Translations under genes and position numbers: made by a program
Shown here: positions 1-12,600 of the stretch, one piece after another
How the letters are laid out: each line of letters starts with the position of its first letter
Numbering within the stretch: position 1 is the stretch's first letter
The notes under the pieces: generated by a model
Databases searched by the model: none
What the model saw: only the letters and a program-made list of their open reading frames with translations
Told to the model about the DNA's origin: nothing
NCBI GenBank assembly: GCA_037043235.1
Contig: JAWRVZ010000253.1
Span: forward strand, 327,501-391,500
Source: Rhodeus uyekii
Lineage: Eukaryota; Chordata; Actinopteri; Cypriniformes; Acheilognathidae
Length of the DNA: 64,000 nt
Direction of reading: 5' to 3'

Positions 1-103
1 ACACTACAGGACATAATTTGCCTAGTGCTGTGAAAAAAGCTTAGTAAATTACATAATGAGGAAAAAAATCTGCTAACCTCTAACAGTTTCAAAAACAACA
101 GTA

Positions 104-416
104 CAGTAATACCTCGGTTTACGAGCGACTTGGTATATTATATATTATATTATTATTATTAATTAATAATATTTGTTTAATTAATAATATTATATTATTA
201 ATTATATGAGATCTTAAAGGTTACAATTGTATTAATTGTAACTGCAATTAATAGGGTAAAACAAAAAAATATTTAAAATGGGCATTTGTGGTCATGTGGA
301 ACAATTTAATTGATTTTTAGTGCGTTCTTATGGGGAGATTTGTTTTGGTGTACGAGCATTTTGGTTTACGAGCTCGCCCTTGGAACGAATTAAACTCGTA
401 AACCGAGGTATTACTG
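104..416. mobile_element. Mariner-type MITE (313 bp) with perfect terminal inverted repeats
   Basis: Both ends carry the same 22-bp inverted repeat starting CAGTAATACCTCGG, and each end is flanked by TA (102-103 and 417-418), the target duplication of Tc1/mariner transposons. There is no coding capacity; the interior is AT-rich. Confidence 0.85.
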
Positions 417-694
417 TATTTGTATGAACTGTATGAACTTTACAAGTGCATACAATTCTCAAGCAATTTAGAGGTTTTTTTGAAAAAAATGCTGTTTCAC
501 CCTTATTTGTCAACTGCCCATATATATATATGCCCATATACATGAGGTCAAAAAATGGCTTCTTTCACAACAAACCTGTTTACATAATGTTTAGTACTAT
601 ATTTGGTGTGTATGTGAGAGTGTATTTGTAAATGCATATTGAGGAATGATTGCAGGATGTGATTATTATTTTTTATTTTATTTCTAGGATAAAT

Positions 695-827
695 GTATTA
701 AACTTGTTTTGTTTACATCAGCCTGCCCAGGGACTGCAGGTGTAAATTAGCACATGTGCTATAACCTGGTAAAATGCATCTCTCCTTTTCAAGGTTAATG
801 TATATTTTACACTGTCCCTGTTTAAAT

Positions 828-866
<39 letters not shown>
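695..866 (+). repeat. Possible LINE 3' tail with poly(A) and (AT)n microsatellite
   Basis: A stretch ending TGTCCCTGTTTAAAT runs into about 17 A's and then a TA dinucleotide run to about 866. The poly(A) junction looks like a retroposon 3' end; the family is not certain. Confidence 0.4.
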
Positions 867-874
<8 letters not shown>

Positions 875-949
875 GTGTATGTATAAGAAAAATAATTTGT
901 TGCACCAATAAATCTATTATTAACAACTTTCCTTAAATAAAAGTCTGCA

Positions 950-1651
950 CGTGAAGGTATTGTTCATTACTACACTTCTCTAAACAGAATATGGAAAAAT
1001 AACAGGTTATGATAGTAACTGGAGACGTTTTCCAACCGATCACTACATTACTAAACCTTATTCTCTGCATACTTTTTCCTACTTCCGGTCACAGTCAATG
1101 AGATGATATATTGTTTTTTCCCGCATATATAATCCGCAGAGGCATGGGCATGCCTTTTGCACCCTCATATAGCTCGCGGGTGTGATATGTAAAATGTATA
1201 AACATATAAAATGTGATATAGCCCGCAGGACTGGTGCGTTTTTTTCCCCGTTTTTGTCTAAGGAAGACATTCCTAATGTCAAAACTTTTGCATCAATGTA
1301 CCTTTCAATCTTTTGAACAACATACATGTTTGAACAAACATTTTCAAGAATAAAATACGTGAAGAACAATTTGAGAACAAACTTGTCCGATGATAATCTC
1401 AGGACACTGATGTTTGGGAAATCAAATCTAAAGCCAGAAATGTTTGCTATTTTGGCATCCAGGAAACAATTTCAACATTACCACTAATACATATGCTCAT
1501 GTCTTATTAAGTAATAACTGAATAAAATAATATTAAATAATTAAAAACAACATCCATGCTTTGATTATTTTTTATTTGGACCTCGAGTGTTTAGTCGACC
1601 CCCGAACTGCTGTTTCACAGTTAATGCGGCTGAAAAGTTTGGTGACCCCTG
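950..1651 (-). mobile_element. Non-autonomous hAT element, truncated copy
   Basis: The reverse complement shares long blocks with the element at 49896-50608 (for example around TTGAAAGGTACATTGATGCA and the CCAACCGATCACTACATT block). It ends at 1646-1651 with CCCCTG, the complement of the CAGGGGTCACCAAAC terminus. The other terminus is not present. A separate hAT-like end (GGTTGGCCACCCCTG) occurs just downstream, near 1795-1809. Confidence 0.7.
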
Positions 1652-1659
1652 CTCCACAT

Positions 1660-2857
1660 GTTTTCTGTGTAAAATCGCAATTTACTTTTAACTGAATCTC
1701 TTGCGCGATTTAACGTGGCTTTCTGACCGACCGGGAAAAAGCATTGGGCTGATTAAGTCATGAGCTTTATTTTCTGGCTCATCATGCTGAACAGGTTGGC
1801 CACCCCTGTAATAGCTGTTCAACTGTAAAGTAAGTTGCTTTTATATTGTTTCTAAATTTAAGGAAACTAAGCAACCGAGAGCGATATTTGTCTTCAAATT
1901 TTAATTTTTTAATCTCCTTTGCGGTAGAGAAAGCTGCTACATGGGGAATGAAACCGTGAAGACATTGTTTCTTTGGTGTTTGTTACACATGCTTGCTCCC
2001 CCTGCTGGTGAGGAGACGATCAGCAGACGCATCTGTGCTCGACTGCTATTCTGCAGTTCCTGGATGTGCAATGTTGAATGTTCTGCCGAATCTGAGCCAC
2101 TGATTTTGTGGATTTATAAAACAAAATAATTTTTTTTAAATATTTTTAATAACCCATTATGAAAGACCGTCTCGATAAGCTCTGGCGTTACTGGTTCTGT
2201 AAAATGTCTTAAATTTGTAATCTAACAAGTCATCACATTAAAAAGAACATTTAAATAGGATAATATTTAGAGCTTTGCAGTGCTGAAAAAGTGTGATGCC
2301 CTTGAATTTCACTCTCAAAAGGTTTTGCGAACACTGAGGTGATTTTCTGCCATAATACCATGGTTACAGTGGCATTGCTAAATTAGATTCATACTGAATG
2401 TAGGTGATTTGTGAACTGAAAAGCTATAACTTGTTTGCTCGTGGCACAGTCTGTCTCCTGGTTTCCCACGTCAGTGCTTTTTCAGTTGATATCAGTGGTT
2501 TATAACACAATTATTTGCTAAATTTGAATACATCCCATCCTGCAGCGATGTTATTAACATTTTTTTTTTTTTATCGCACAGCCCTACCCTAAATGTTTTA
2601 TTGTGCTTTTAGTAACAACCATTTGTAACACACAGTATCAAATTTGGATCGATTCCGTCTGATCGATGCCCAATCCAACAGAAAGGTTTTTATGGTTGCT
2701 GTTTTTTAGTGCTGAGGATCATATAGGATCAGTCCCTAGCTGTGAATGCTAATATTGAAGTGCAAAATGATTAACTTTAGTGTGTGTGAAATGTTCCTGT
2801 ATTTGTTGGAGTTGCAGTGAAAGGTGTGCCTTAAGATCCATATAATGTGTGTTACAG
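1660..2857. other. Non-coding flank or first-intron sequence upstream of apbb1
   Basis: No frame, RNA gene or clear repeat is visible apart from a poly-T run near 2560-2571 and the hAT-like end near 1809. Because the first coding exon begins at an acceptor, at least the part next to 2857 is intron. Confidence 0.5.
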
Positions 2858-3638
2858 CTCTGTGACATGTCTGTGAAGAGCGCCTCGGACCTACTCAATG
2901 AAAACACGTACATCCCACCTTCACTGACCCTTGACCTCTGCTTATCATATGAAAGAAAGTTGGGCCTGAAAGATACTCCTGGGTCAACCTCTTTCTCGCC
3001 AAAGAGTCGACGCAGTTACGCCAGCACAACCTCCATCCAGCTCCTCAAAGGCATTATGGGAGGGCTAGAGAATGATGACGCTTCCCTCCAGCACCAGGAA
3101 GATGAATGGAGCAGAAATCAGGAAAATGAACATAGTCTTCCAGTCTCTGAGAGCAACACCAAGTGGATGAAGGAAGATCAGAACCAAATATGCAAGTTAG
3201 CAGAGCAACAGCAGCAAGACCAGAATCTCAACCTGGTTGAAAACGAGAATGAAACCACAGATCGAAACCCAAACCAGAACTCACAGCGGCGACATGAAGA
3301 GAAGAACAAGACCCTTAAAGCGCTGTGCTCCGACCTGCATGATTGGGCGGCTGACGAACCTCTGCTGATTTACTCTTCTGCTGCCATGATGGAGAAGAAT
3401 CAGGAAAACCAAGAGCAGATGAGAGACAAGGAGGTGGAAAGAGAGGAAGAGGAAAACGTAAGCCCCAGTGGATGTGCGAACACAGAGCCGTCTGAAGCTC
3501 AGAAGAAAGGAGGGGAAGGTGGCAGCAGAAACGCTTGCTTGCTGTTCGGCAAGAACGGCGTCACCAGTGACGAGGACTCTAGCTGCATGTCGCTGTCGCA
3601 GGGAAGCACTGCCAGCAGCACCCCCGATGAAGAGCCAG
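2858..3638 (+). CDS. apbb1: apbb1 first coding exon (acidic N-terminal region)
   Basis: The exon starts after a TTACAG acceptor and ends at CCAG|GTACGG. It codes for 257 residues plus one base. The segment is hydrophilic, with Glu/Gln/Asn runs and an acidic cluster around residues 185-205, as in the disordered N-terminus of Fe65. An in-frame GTG just upstream is intronic and not a start. The reading frame runs on into the intron to 3733, but the splice donor and the in-phase WW exon show that the tail is not coding. Confidence 0.88.
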
Positions 3639-6600
3639 GTACGGCACGCAATGACCCATCTCCAGGATCAGATTTAAACACGTTTAGTCCAAAGTGTTTT
3701 GTGATCGGATCACTCCAACCACATCCAGAGTAGTAGAAACAAGACAATTGGAGTGCATGTGCTAATCTGTTCTGACGCGTCCCAATAACACTGGATTTAA
3801 AATATCTGACAGTAATTACAAGCATTCAAATCTGTGGGATATGGGATAATGCCAAACAAACACTAAGTTTGTTTTGTATTTTGACTAAAAATGAAAAAAT
3901 AGTGTAGTCAGATTAAACTGTGTTGTTCACTAAACCTCAAACAACACCCCAAACAGATTTTTGGTAGTGAAGCATTTGGTTGGTCAGATAATGTTTCTGG
4001 ATCCTAAATGCCTCCAGATTGATGCCATGATCCAGATCAGTCGTGTCTCTCTTATTTTTATCAGTCGTATTTTAATAGTGACCTTTATTTATAGAGTTCT
4101 TTGTGCAATAGAGATTGTTTCAAAGCAGCTTTACAGTGATAACAGGAAAATAATGCAACAAAGTTTGTTTTGGCTGAACAGCAGCTCTAGAAGAACAGGA
4201 CAATAAATAATATCCGGATAACCAATAATATTGTGGCAAACATAGACAAGATTTCTCTATGTCTGATGTCAGAGATCTGAAAAATTGACTAAAATGACAT
4301 TGAGCTTTCTGCTCGAAAACATCATATCTACTACATCAAGCTCATGTTGTGTAACAGAGCTGTGACTCTATATACAGGGAAAAAAGACTTCCAAAGCAGT
4401 TTTGGTGGTTATAGATTAAATATTTAATTTTAACTATTTAATCTATAACCACCAAAACTGCTTTGGTTTCTGTTGAGAACTCTTGATCACTCGAAATGTT
4501 AATAACAGGCCCGAAGAGAACATGTTTCATTGTTGATTATAGAGTCCTATTGGGATGGCAGTGCGTTTGAGACGGACACGGACCTGCCGGCGGGCTGGAT
4601 GCGAGTGCAGGACACATCCGGCACCTACTACTGGCACATTCCCACAGGAACCACACAGTGGGAGCCGCCCGGGCCCCTGGAGGAGAGACCCGCCAGTGCA
4701 TCGCCTGCACTCACTCCCTCTGACGAGCCACAGGTTATTCATATTCCATCTCTATAACACTATTGTAACCCATGCCAATGCTTATATCTTTAAACGTGTG
4801 TAATTAGATTACATGGAGCGGTGTTTCCCAGCCAAACACATTCAGTGTTGAAGAACTCTGGCAGGTGGGTTTATAATGCAGTCACAGACATACAAGCACC
4901 TCGCTCTGAGTTTTGTGACTCTGTATAATGCTGGTTTTTATCGCTCAGAAGGAGGATATTGCTTCTGATGAAAGTCTGAAGGAGTTTGAGGGAGCGACTC
5001 TGCGCTACGCCTCTATCAATCTCAGGTATAAGCTCACTCAAACATCACACGCTAAGCATGACACGATATTAGACCACGATCACATTTACATTCATGCATT
5101 TGGCAGACGCTTTTATCCAAAGCCACTTGCAATGCATTCAAGATACACTTTAACATTCTTGCTTTCCCTGGGAATCAAACCCATGACCTTGGCGTTACAA
5201 GCACCACTCTTTACTGTTTGAGCTACAGAAAAAAAATACGCATTTTGTAGACACTTATCTTGTTGTGACTCCTGAAGGGATGCCCGTCTTGTTCCTGAGA
5301 TCTAGTTTCCTGCGAAGTTCAGCTTCAGCCCTGATCAAGCCGACCTGAATCAGCAGATTAATATCTTCTGCAACACTTTAATCACAGAGACGTGTGTAGG
5401 AGCAGTGCAGGAAGAGAACAGGATTGGGCACCCCTGCTCTACAGTTACATTAACCCTTCTCTCTGTGTCATCTTGTTGTGTGCAGTTTCTCTCAGTCTGA
5501 GGAGAAAGAGGAAAAGACTTGCGTCAGCAGTACTGAGGGGACGAAGGTAAACGCACTGACGACTGAACAAACATCTCGCTGTTTGTGGTTTCTTCATGCT
5601 TGTCTGTGTGTGTTTTGCAGTGTTTTGCAGTGCGATCTCTGGGCTGGGTGGAGATATCAGAGGAGGAAATGGCTCCTGGCAGGAGTAGTGTTGCCGTTAA
5701 TAACTGCATCCGGCAGCTGTCGTACCAGAAACACAATCTAGATGACACAGCTGGCATCTGGGGAGAGGTGCGTGCATATGTATTGACTTTGAATGAATGA
5801 GTAAAAGAGACCATAGCTATGTTTCGAAGAAGACACTTTCTCAGTAAAAACAAACGGGGCTTTAGTCTAACACACAAACACGTGCACACACACTTTCACA
5901 CAAATTGCTAAATGGAAGAAAGAGAGGGCTTTGGGATTTCACCCTCTTAGAACTTTTCTAACTGATGAAATCCCAAGGTTTTAGCAATATGCACTTTATA
6001 AGACCTGACCATCAACGCTTCTGTGTTTTTTATGTGGGGTTATTACATTTTACATCAATGCTCCAGTTGAATCTGGAGGCGTTAGTTTCTGTTGTTTGTC
6101 TTTGATGGGAATTCACTTCCGTAGCATTTGCTGAAAGGGATTTTCCAGGTTTGTTGTTTCACGTGAAGTCTTGTCGCTTCTGGAGTGATTCTTGGGAAGC
6201 CATCTGGTGTGTTGACAGACGAATGGAAAGGGACTCTTCTGGCTGACGTTTGAGGAAGTTGACTAAAGCTTTGCCTCATTAAAGACCCCCTGTGTTTAAT
6301 GTTGTTTATTTGTCTATGTGGTGTTTTTGATATGCTTCAAGTCAAACCCTGTTCAAATTCATAAGAAATAAGTCATATATTCAAATTCATAAGTAATGGA
6401 AAACCACTTTAAAACGCCGAAAGCACCGTCTTGCGTCACAAGCAGATCAAGGTGTGAGTGGAGCTTCAGCATGTCATGAGCCTCAAGTTGATATGAAAAA
6501 TCCTGTACACTGTTAATTATGTATATTACGATCTTATGATGAACTCCACTGATGGTCTGATGTTCGAAGCCTTTCTATGAACTCTGTTTGCTAGGAGGTG

Positions 6601-9600
6601 AACTGAGATGGCCAGCAGGAACATAATTTGTGCAAACCCCCCCCCCAGACTCGAGATGTGTTGTCTTCTAAACTAATTCATCTTCTTCAACATGACATCT
6701 TAAGTGTTTAAGTTGTTCTCTAGTTGGGCCAAGTGTGTGTCTTGTCTTAGAGTGGAAATAAAGCAGTCAGTCAAGTTTACAGTAATCAGTATTTCCACTT
6801 TAATAAAAAGAAAATCTAACAAATTTTAGTGTAAAAGGGATGATTTATTAAAGCTTTTGGAGCGACAACTGACAGAAAAAGAGAGACAATTTATTGCATA
6901 TTCATGTACTAGTAGATTTGAACAGAGGTGATGTGCAGACTAATATATTGAATGAGATAGCAAATCTGATATTATATGGGGTTATTTGTGTGAGTTTTTT
7001 TAAATATTACTTTTATGCTTTTTCAATGATCTATAGAAAATAAAGAATTTCGCTCTTCAGCTCAAACTCTTCCTGCTCGTCCTCATCCTTATGGGCTCAA
7101 CAGTCCTTCCTCATTTCAACACAAGCGTGTGTTTAAAAAGGCCACTGGCCAACTGGTCACGCTGTGGGATTGTGAGATGGTGGCGCTCTTGCTCCAAAAG
7201 CTTTAACAAAACTTCCCTTTTTCTTTAAAATGGTTACATTAATTGTATTTGTTATAGAATTTTTTGTATTAAAGTGAGAATCAGGTTGTTAAATAATGTA
7301 AACTTGACTTTCCACTTTAATCTTGGTTATCCAGACCGGCTGACGCTGGATTTCTGCTTCTAGATCAGTCTGAAGGAGTCATCTGTGTGATTCGCTCTCT
7401 GTTGTTCCCTACAATGGACAACAGGCTTGTAAAGTGATATGAGAAGGACAAGATTGCGATCAGATCTTCCGAATGGAGGGAAGGCAGTGGAGCTTTAATC
7501 CTCTTTGACATTAGCATACAATAAATCAAGTGTTCAGTTCTCTCTGGGGAAACATTCCCCAAACTGATGAAAGGGAAGCAGAATTGATGAGAAAGATATA
7601 ATTAAAGTTTCCCGAAATAAAGGCTGTTTTAAAGGTGGTTGTTTGCAGTCTGGCTGTCAGTGTGTGTTTGATGTCACCCACTGTCTGCATTATCTATAGG
7701 TATAATATGAAGAGTGTGTTGCAAATGAAGGCAAATTTAATAATAATCAGGACAAGCGTATCGGCCAGAATACACATCAGCAGGGAAGAGATATCGTTGA
7801 ACATTTTAGTATATTGTATGTGGTTTGTGTTTAGGGGAAGGAAATGCTACTGGTGATGGAGAATGAGACGCTGAATCTGATCGAACCTCACGGGCGAACT
7901 CTTCTCCACTCTCAGCCAATCGTCAGCATCCGTGTGTGGGGAGTAGGACGCGATGACGGCAGGTGAGTCTGCAAGCAATTCAGAGAGATGATGATTTAAC
8001 TTCTGTATTAACAGCAATGCTTGTTTTTAATTAAGTTGATGCTGAATTACTATGTAATTGTGTTTTTATTCTGTCTGTCCTGCTGCATCCTGGATCCCAG
8101 GGAGAGGTAGTGTGTTGCTGTGTATTTGTATTGTTTTTGTTTGTGTGCTTCCTATTACAATACCAAGCGTAATGTATCCAAATCTGTTATTTCTTACCCA
8201 GATATAGATTCAGCTTTCTTCTGTGTGTAACAAAAGGACAATTCTAGAACAACTTTTATGTAGCTGTTTTACGTTTAACTACTGGTCATGCCACATCTGT
8301 TAAGCTTTTACAAAAAAACAATGTCAAAAGTATTATGCTGTATGCCAAGGGTTTTCAAAGTGTGGGTCGCGGAGTGGGGAAAAAGTGGGTCGTTCAGTCA
8401 CTCGCCGCAGATAAATGTTTCTGTGAATGACGCACATCTAGAGATGCATGATATACCAACATTGAATGTGAATCACGATATTGCTTAGTTTGATTTTTCA
8501 AATCACAAAGGCTGCGCATAAATATATAATATATTTCAAAGTGAAACGCAAAAGCGAGTTCCTTAAGTGGCTGGTGCACATTATTAATGAGAAGAAACTC
8601 GTTGACTCCAGTCACTGCACTGTGTTCTGCAGGAGACCAGAGACATGAAAGTGTCTGTTCATTTATCTTTTTTTGATTTGTTTTATTCCCTTTTTTCGCC
8701 TGACTACCCTCACTTTCACTTGGCACAGACCTTTTAATACCTGTCGAGGGAGATTTGTTTCCGTCTCCCTTTAAGAATTAGTGTCGTCAAAAAGCGCCGG
8801 AGAACGATCAGTAGACAATTTATTAAGGTGTTTCTTTTCAATTAAATCAAAAACCTTTTGCCACAGCCACTTCACTTTCTTAATTTCACTGGTTCACCCT
8901 CCTCCTCGCCACTGCTGAGCTCTTGCAACACCTGCGTATGTTCATCATCTACAGCTCGATCAACTCCTCAGTCCACAGTTCCTCCTGATGCTCCTGCTGC
9001 TAGATCACTCTATCCACAATTTCCTGCTTCATTTCCATGGTCATCATGCGTTTCTTCTTCTCACTACCATCTTTACCACTCACTTTCTTAGAACTCATCG
9101 CTGTTATGAAGAATAATGCACAAAATAGAGAGAAAATCAGCTACTCGCGGGTGATGCGTCAGCGAACGCGTGAAGTGAACGTGCGTCGGCATCGGCGTCA
9201 GTACTCGTGCTCGTATCTCCAATATTTACTCGTATCTAGAAGCAAAAAATCTGAAACCACTCGAGCCTTCCATAAATGTATCTTTCATAGTTCGAAAAGG
9301 TTGAAGTGAATGGAGTTGTGGAGTATTATTTTTCTAAGGTTGGATTTTAGAGTTTTCTCATTGTAAAAAATCAACAGCAAAAAAACAGTGCTTTTATAAA
9401 ATAAAAATAAAAACAGGACATACTTTCAACAATGAACCTCAACAAAAAGGGTATAATCGCCTCACAAACATAAAATTATAGACAATAAATATGCCTACCT
9501 ATAAATTAACCAATTCAAATTGAATTTTTTATTTTCTTCTGATGATATAATCCGTTATGTAAAGTGTGCAGGATTAACTATATACTGCTGACTCAGAAAT

Positions 9601-12600
9601 CACAAGTTTAATAATGAATGATTCAAATGTTTAGACCGTTTCCTTTCATAATAATTCAGCTTTATGGGTGCATTAGAACGCTTAATTTAATAGCTCAGTT
9701 TTGTGGCTTAGAATTTGTGTGTAATGTTGAATGTTAGCAATGTTCATATATTCTTTCTGAGCCCTGAAACTCAAAAAAAATTTCAATGCCACCCACAGTA
9801 TATATTTAAGGAATTAAATTAATTACTTATACGTGACGTTAGGTAAACCCTAATCCTAGTGGCCTAAATGAAAGACTTCTAATCTGCTAACACGCACGAC
9901 CCTTCGTTAGTCTGTGCAACTTTCTTACGTGCTGCTGAATCAGTGGATGCCTCATAGTAATGGCATGTTGGTGCAGCGTTGCCCTTAGCGTCAGCTTTGA
10001 AGTAAACATATGAAAGGAAATGTTTTTGTTCAGTTTGTAACTTGATTTCCTGTGTAGGGAATAAGACGCTGCATAGCCAGTCATGCTCAGTCTCTGATTT
10101 ATTTCCTTCGAAGGAATTCCATCTTTGATGGCATGACCATATTCTTAAAAGCCATCAGTAAATAGGCTGTTGGCATGATTTTATGCGTGCTTCAGACAGC
10201 CGTCACACCAGAGTGTGTTCCCATAGGGTCAGATACAGCAGTGTCTCATTCCCTACTTGGTTACATATTGTTATTTATCACTGTGCAAACACACATTTAT
10301 GGGTGTGTGGATGAACTGAAGTGATGATGAATACATGCAGCTGTTTAGGTTTGTCTCTTGTCTCTTATTGCAGGGACTTTGCGTATGTGGCCCGAGACAA
10401 GTTGACACATGTGCTGAAGTGTCATGTATTTCGGTGTGACACCCCTGCAAAACACATCGCCACAAGCATGCATGACATCTGCTCTAAGGTAAGTACCGGT
10501 TCATCTTATCTGCTGGCTGAAAATATTCATATTCTTTTATTCTGATAACAAGAATATGGCACAGTGTGTCATGCAAAATATTTATTGGAGCGACATTGTT
10601 TCGGGTATTTATGAGCGGAGAACGATATCTGGAGTGTTTACTTTTTGAGTGAGGTGACCAATGGTATGTGATGACAAGCTAACATTTGTTGGGTATGAGG
10701 AGAATGGTAAATGAAGGTTATAACAAAACAGTGTTGGGAAGAAACTGACTACATGTAGCGGCACTACTGTAGCCCCTCTTGAATCCGTTAGTTTTCTTAT
10801 TATTATTATTATTCTGTATGGGCCGTCAGTTGGAATGAAAATTGGTGCACTTTATCGGAGCCATGATCTGAGGACCCTTACCAGATTTGGGTCCAACGGC
10901 ACCTACAGGTCATGAGATCTGAAAAATAGTTTTGTCAGAAAGTCATGCCAAATCCGGGGATATTGATTTTTGATGATGTGAGTGGCTACCTCATAGTCAT
11001 TGGATGTTGGTACAGCTCCGCCATTTTGAATTTTGTCATAAATTGCAGTACCTTTTAAAATAATTTGACATATCTTCACAAAGATATGAGGGTTTTTTTT
11101 TGCGTGCAATAATTCGTATAACCAAAATGACTGAATGGATTTTTGATATTTGCTACCGTTCTTGAGAAATTGCTCTCCGAATTTGTCCTAGTTTGTCTAA
11201 TCCAGGTTAGCTTAGCATGCTAATTGTCTAGCCTGCTAGCCAGTTGCCATTCTTTTTAATGTGCTCTTCAGCTGTCAGGTTAACTGTACGCTACATTAGC
11301 AGTCAGTTGTCTTAGCAAGCTAATCTGACAAACCTGGTGTTTGTGTGCTCATTCTCACACTGAAAGCTCTCCTCGTCAGTCCGTTAAGACGCCTGCCTGA
11401 ACCTTTCTGGTTGTGAGTTCGAATCCTCTTCTCTTCATGTCCAGACCTTAAGCCGTACTGTGGACAGAAGTAGAGCGAAACTTGCTTGTGTTTCTGACAT
11501 TGTGTCTTTCTGAGAATGATTTCATCTGAATTTACTGTACTAAATGTAACACGTTCGGCACTTTATCAGGAAATTACAGGTTCGAGTCCTGTGTGGGGCA
11601 GCTTTGTAAAATTGTGTAATGTTGTCAATTCAATTCTTGTTTTATCTGGGTAAGCGTTGTACTAATCTTTCTTCCTCTTAGATTAGAGACAATTGTTTTT
11701 TCTAAATAGTCTGTGTTCATTCTCATCTGAACTTCTGTTCATTTTCATCTTTTTTTTTGTACATTCAATATCTTTTCGGCTTGGCATTGCGCTTCCGTTA
11801 GCCTTGTATCGCTGCTTGTCATTAATAGTTTTCTTTATCTGTGTATTCTCCAGATCATGGCCCAGAGGAAGTCTTCCAGCAGACTAAACGCTGAGCCCTC
11901 CCGACTTCGGGACATCCCTTTCCAGGGTAACGTGACATTATGCCGAATTTGTCTTTTGTTTTGTGAATGATCTCAATTGTGAAAAAATCTCAGCATTGTG
12001 ATGGATAATGCAATTATACTGTGATCTTTTCTCCTCCAGAGTTCCCAGCTCCCAAGAATGAGCTGGTCCAGCGCTTCCAGGTTCGGTATTTGGGTCGCGT
12101 TCCAGTGACAAAGCCAGTTGGTAGGATGCCCTCTGTTCTTTACTTTCGTGCTATTATTTATAAAATGCACCCACAATCTGATTTTTGTGCTAATTTTCTG
12201 CGGTTTTGTTTAAAAAAAACTGATTGCTGTCTCATGTTTTTATGTGGTTATAACTTCACCTCCAAGCACTGTGATGTTTGTGATGTTCAAATCAAGTTTA
12301 GCTGCCTGAAATCAAAGTGTTGTTGTTGGTCTCCTGAAGGCATGGACGTTATTAATGTGGCGCTGGAGACGGCGCTGCTCGACAAAGACAAGGATGATTT
12401 TACAGCTGTGACTGTGAACGTGGCGTCCGCTACACTCACCATTCTGACTTCTGAGGTCAGGTTTATCTTTCTTGACAAAACTGCAGTACTTCAGTATCAT
12501 AAGTAATGCTGTGTTATAACAATCTGCTTCGATGAATCACCGCACTGATATTACACCTCTCAATGACAGACAGAGGAAGTTCTTTCCGAGTGTCGTGTGC

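Noticed and set aside
3639..3733. Extension of the first apbb1 coding exon to the stop at 3733
   Set aside because: A good donor at 3639 and in-phase joining to the WW exon show that this is intron.
4949..5025. Assignment of the gene to apbb2 from EFEGATLRYAS
   Set aside because: The N-terminal motifs, the Arg-Glu microexon and the C-terminus match APBB1 better; the shared motif may be ancestral.
11377..11433. Functional tRNA gene
   Set aside because: A- and B-box-like motifs are present, but I cannot form an acceptor stem or anticodon arm; a SINE head is likelier.
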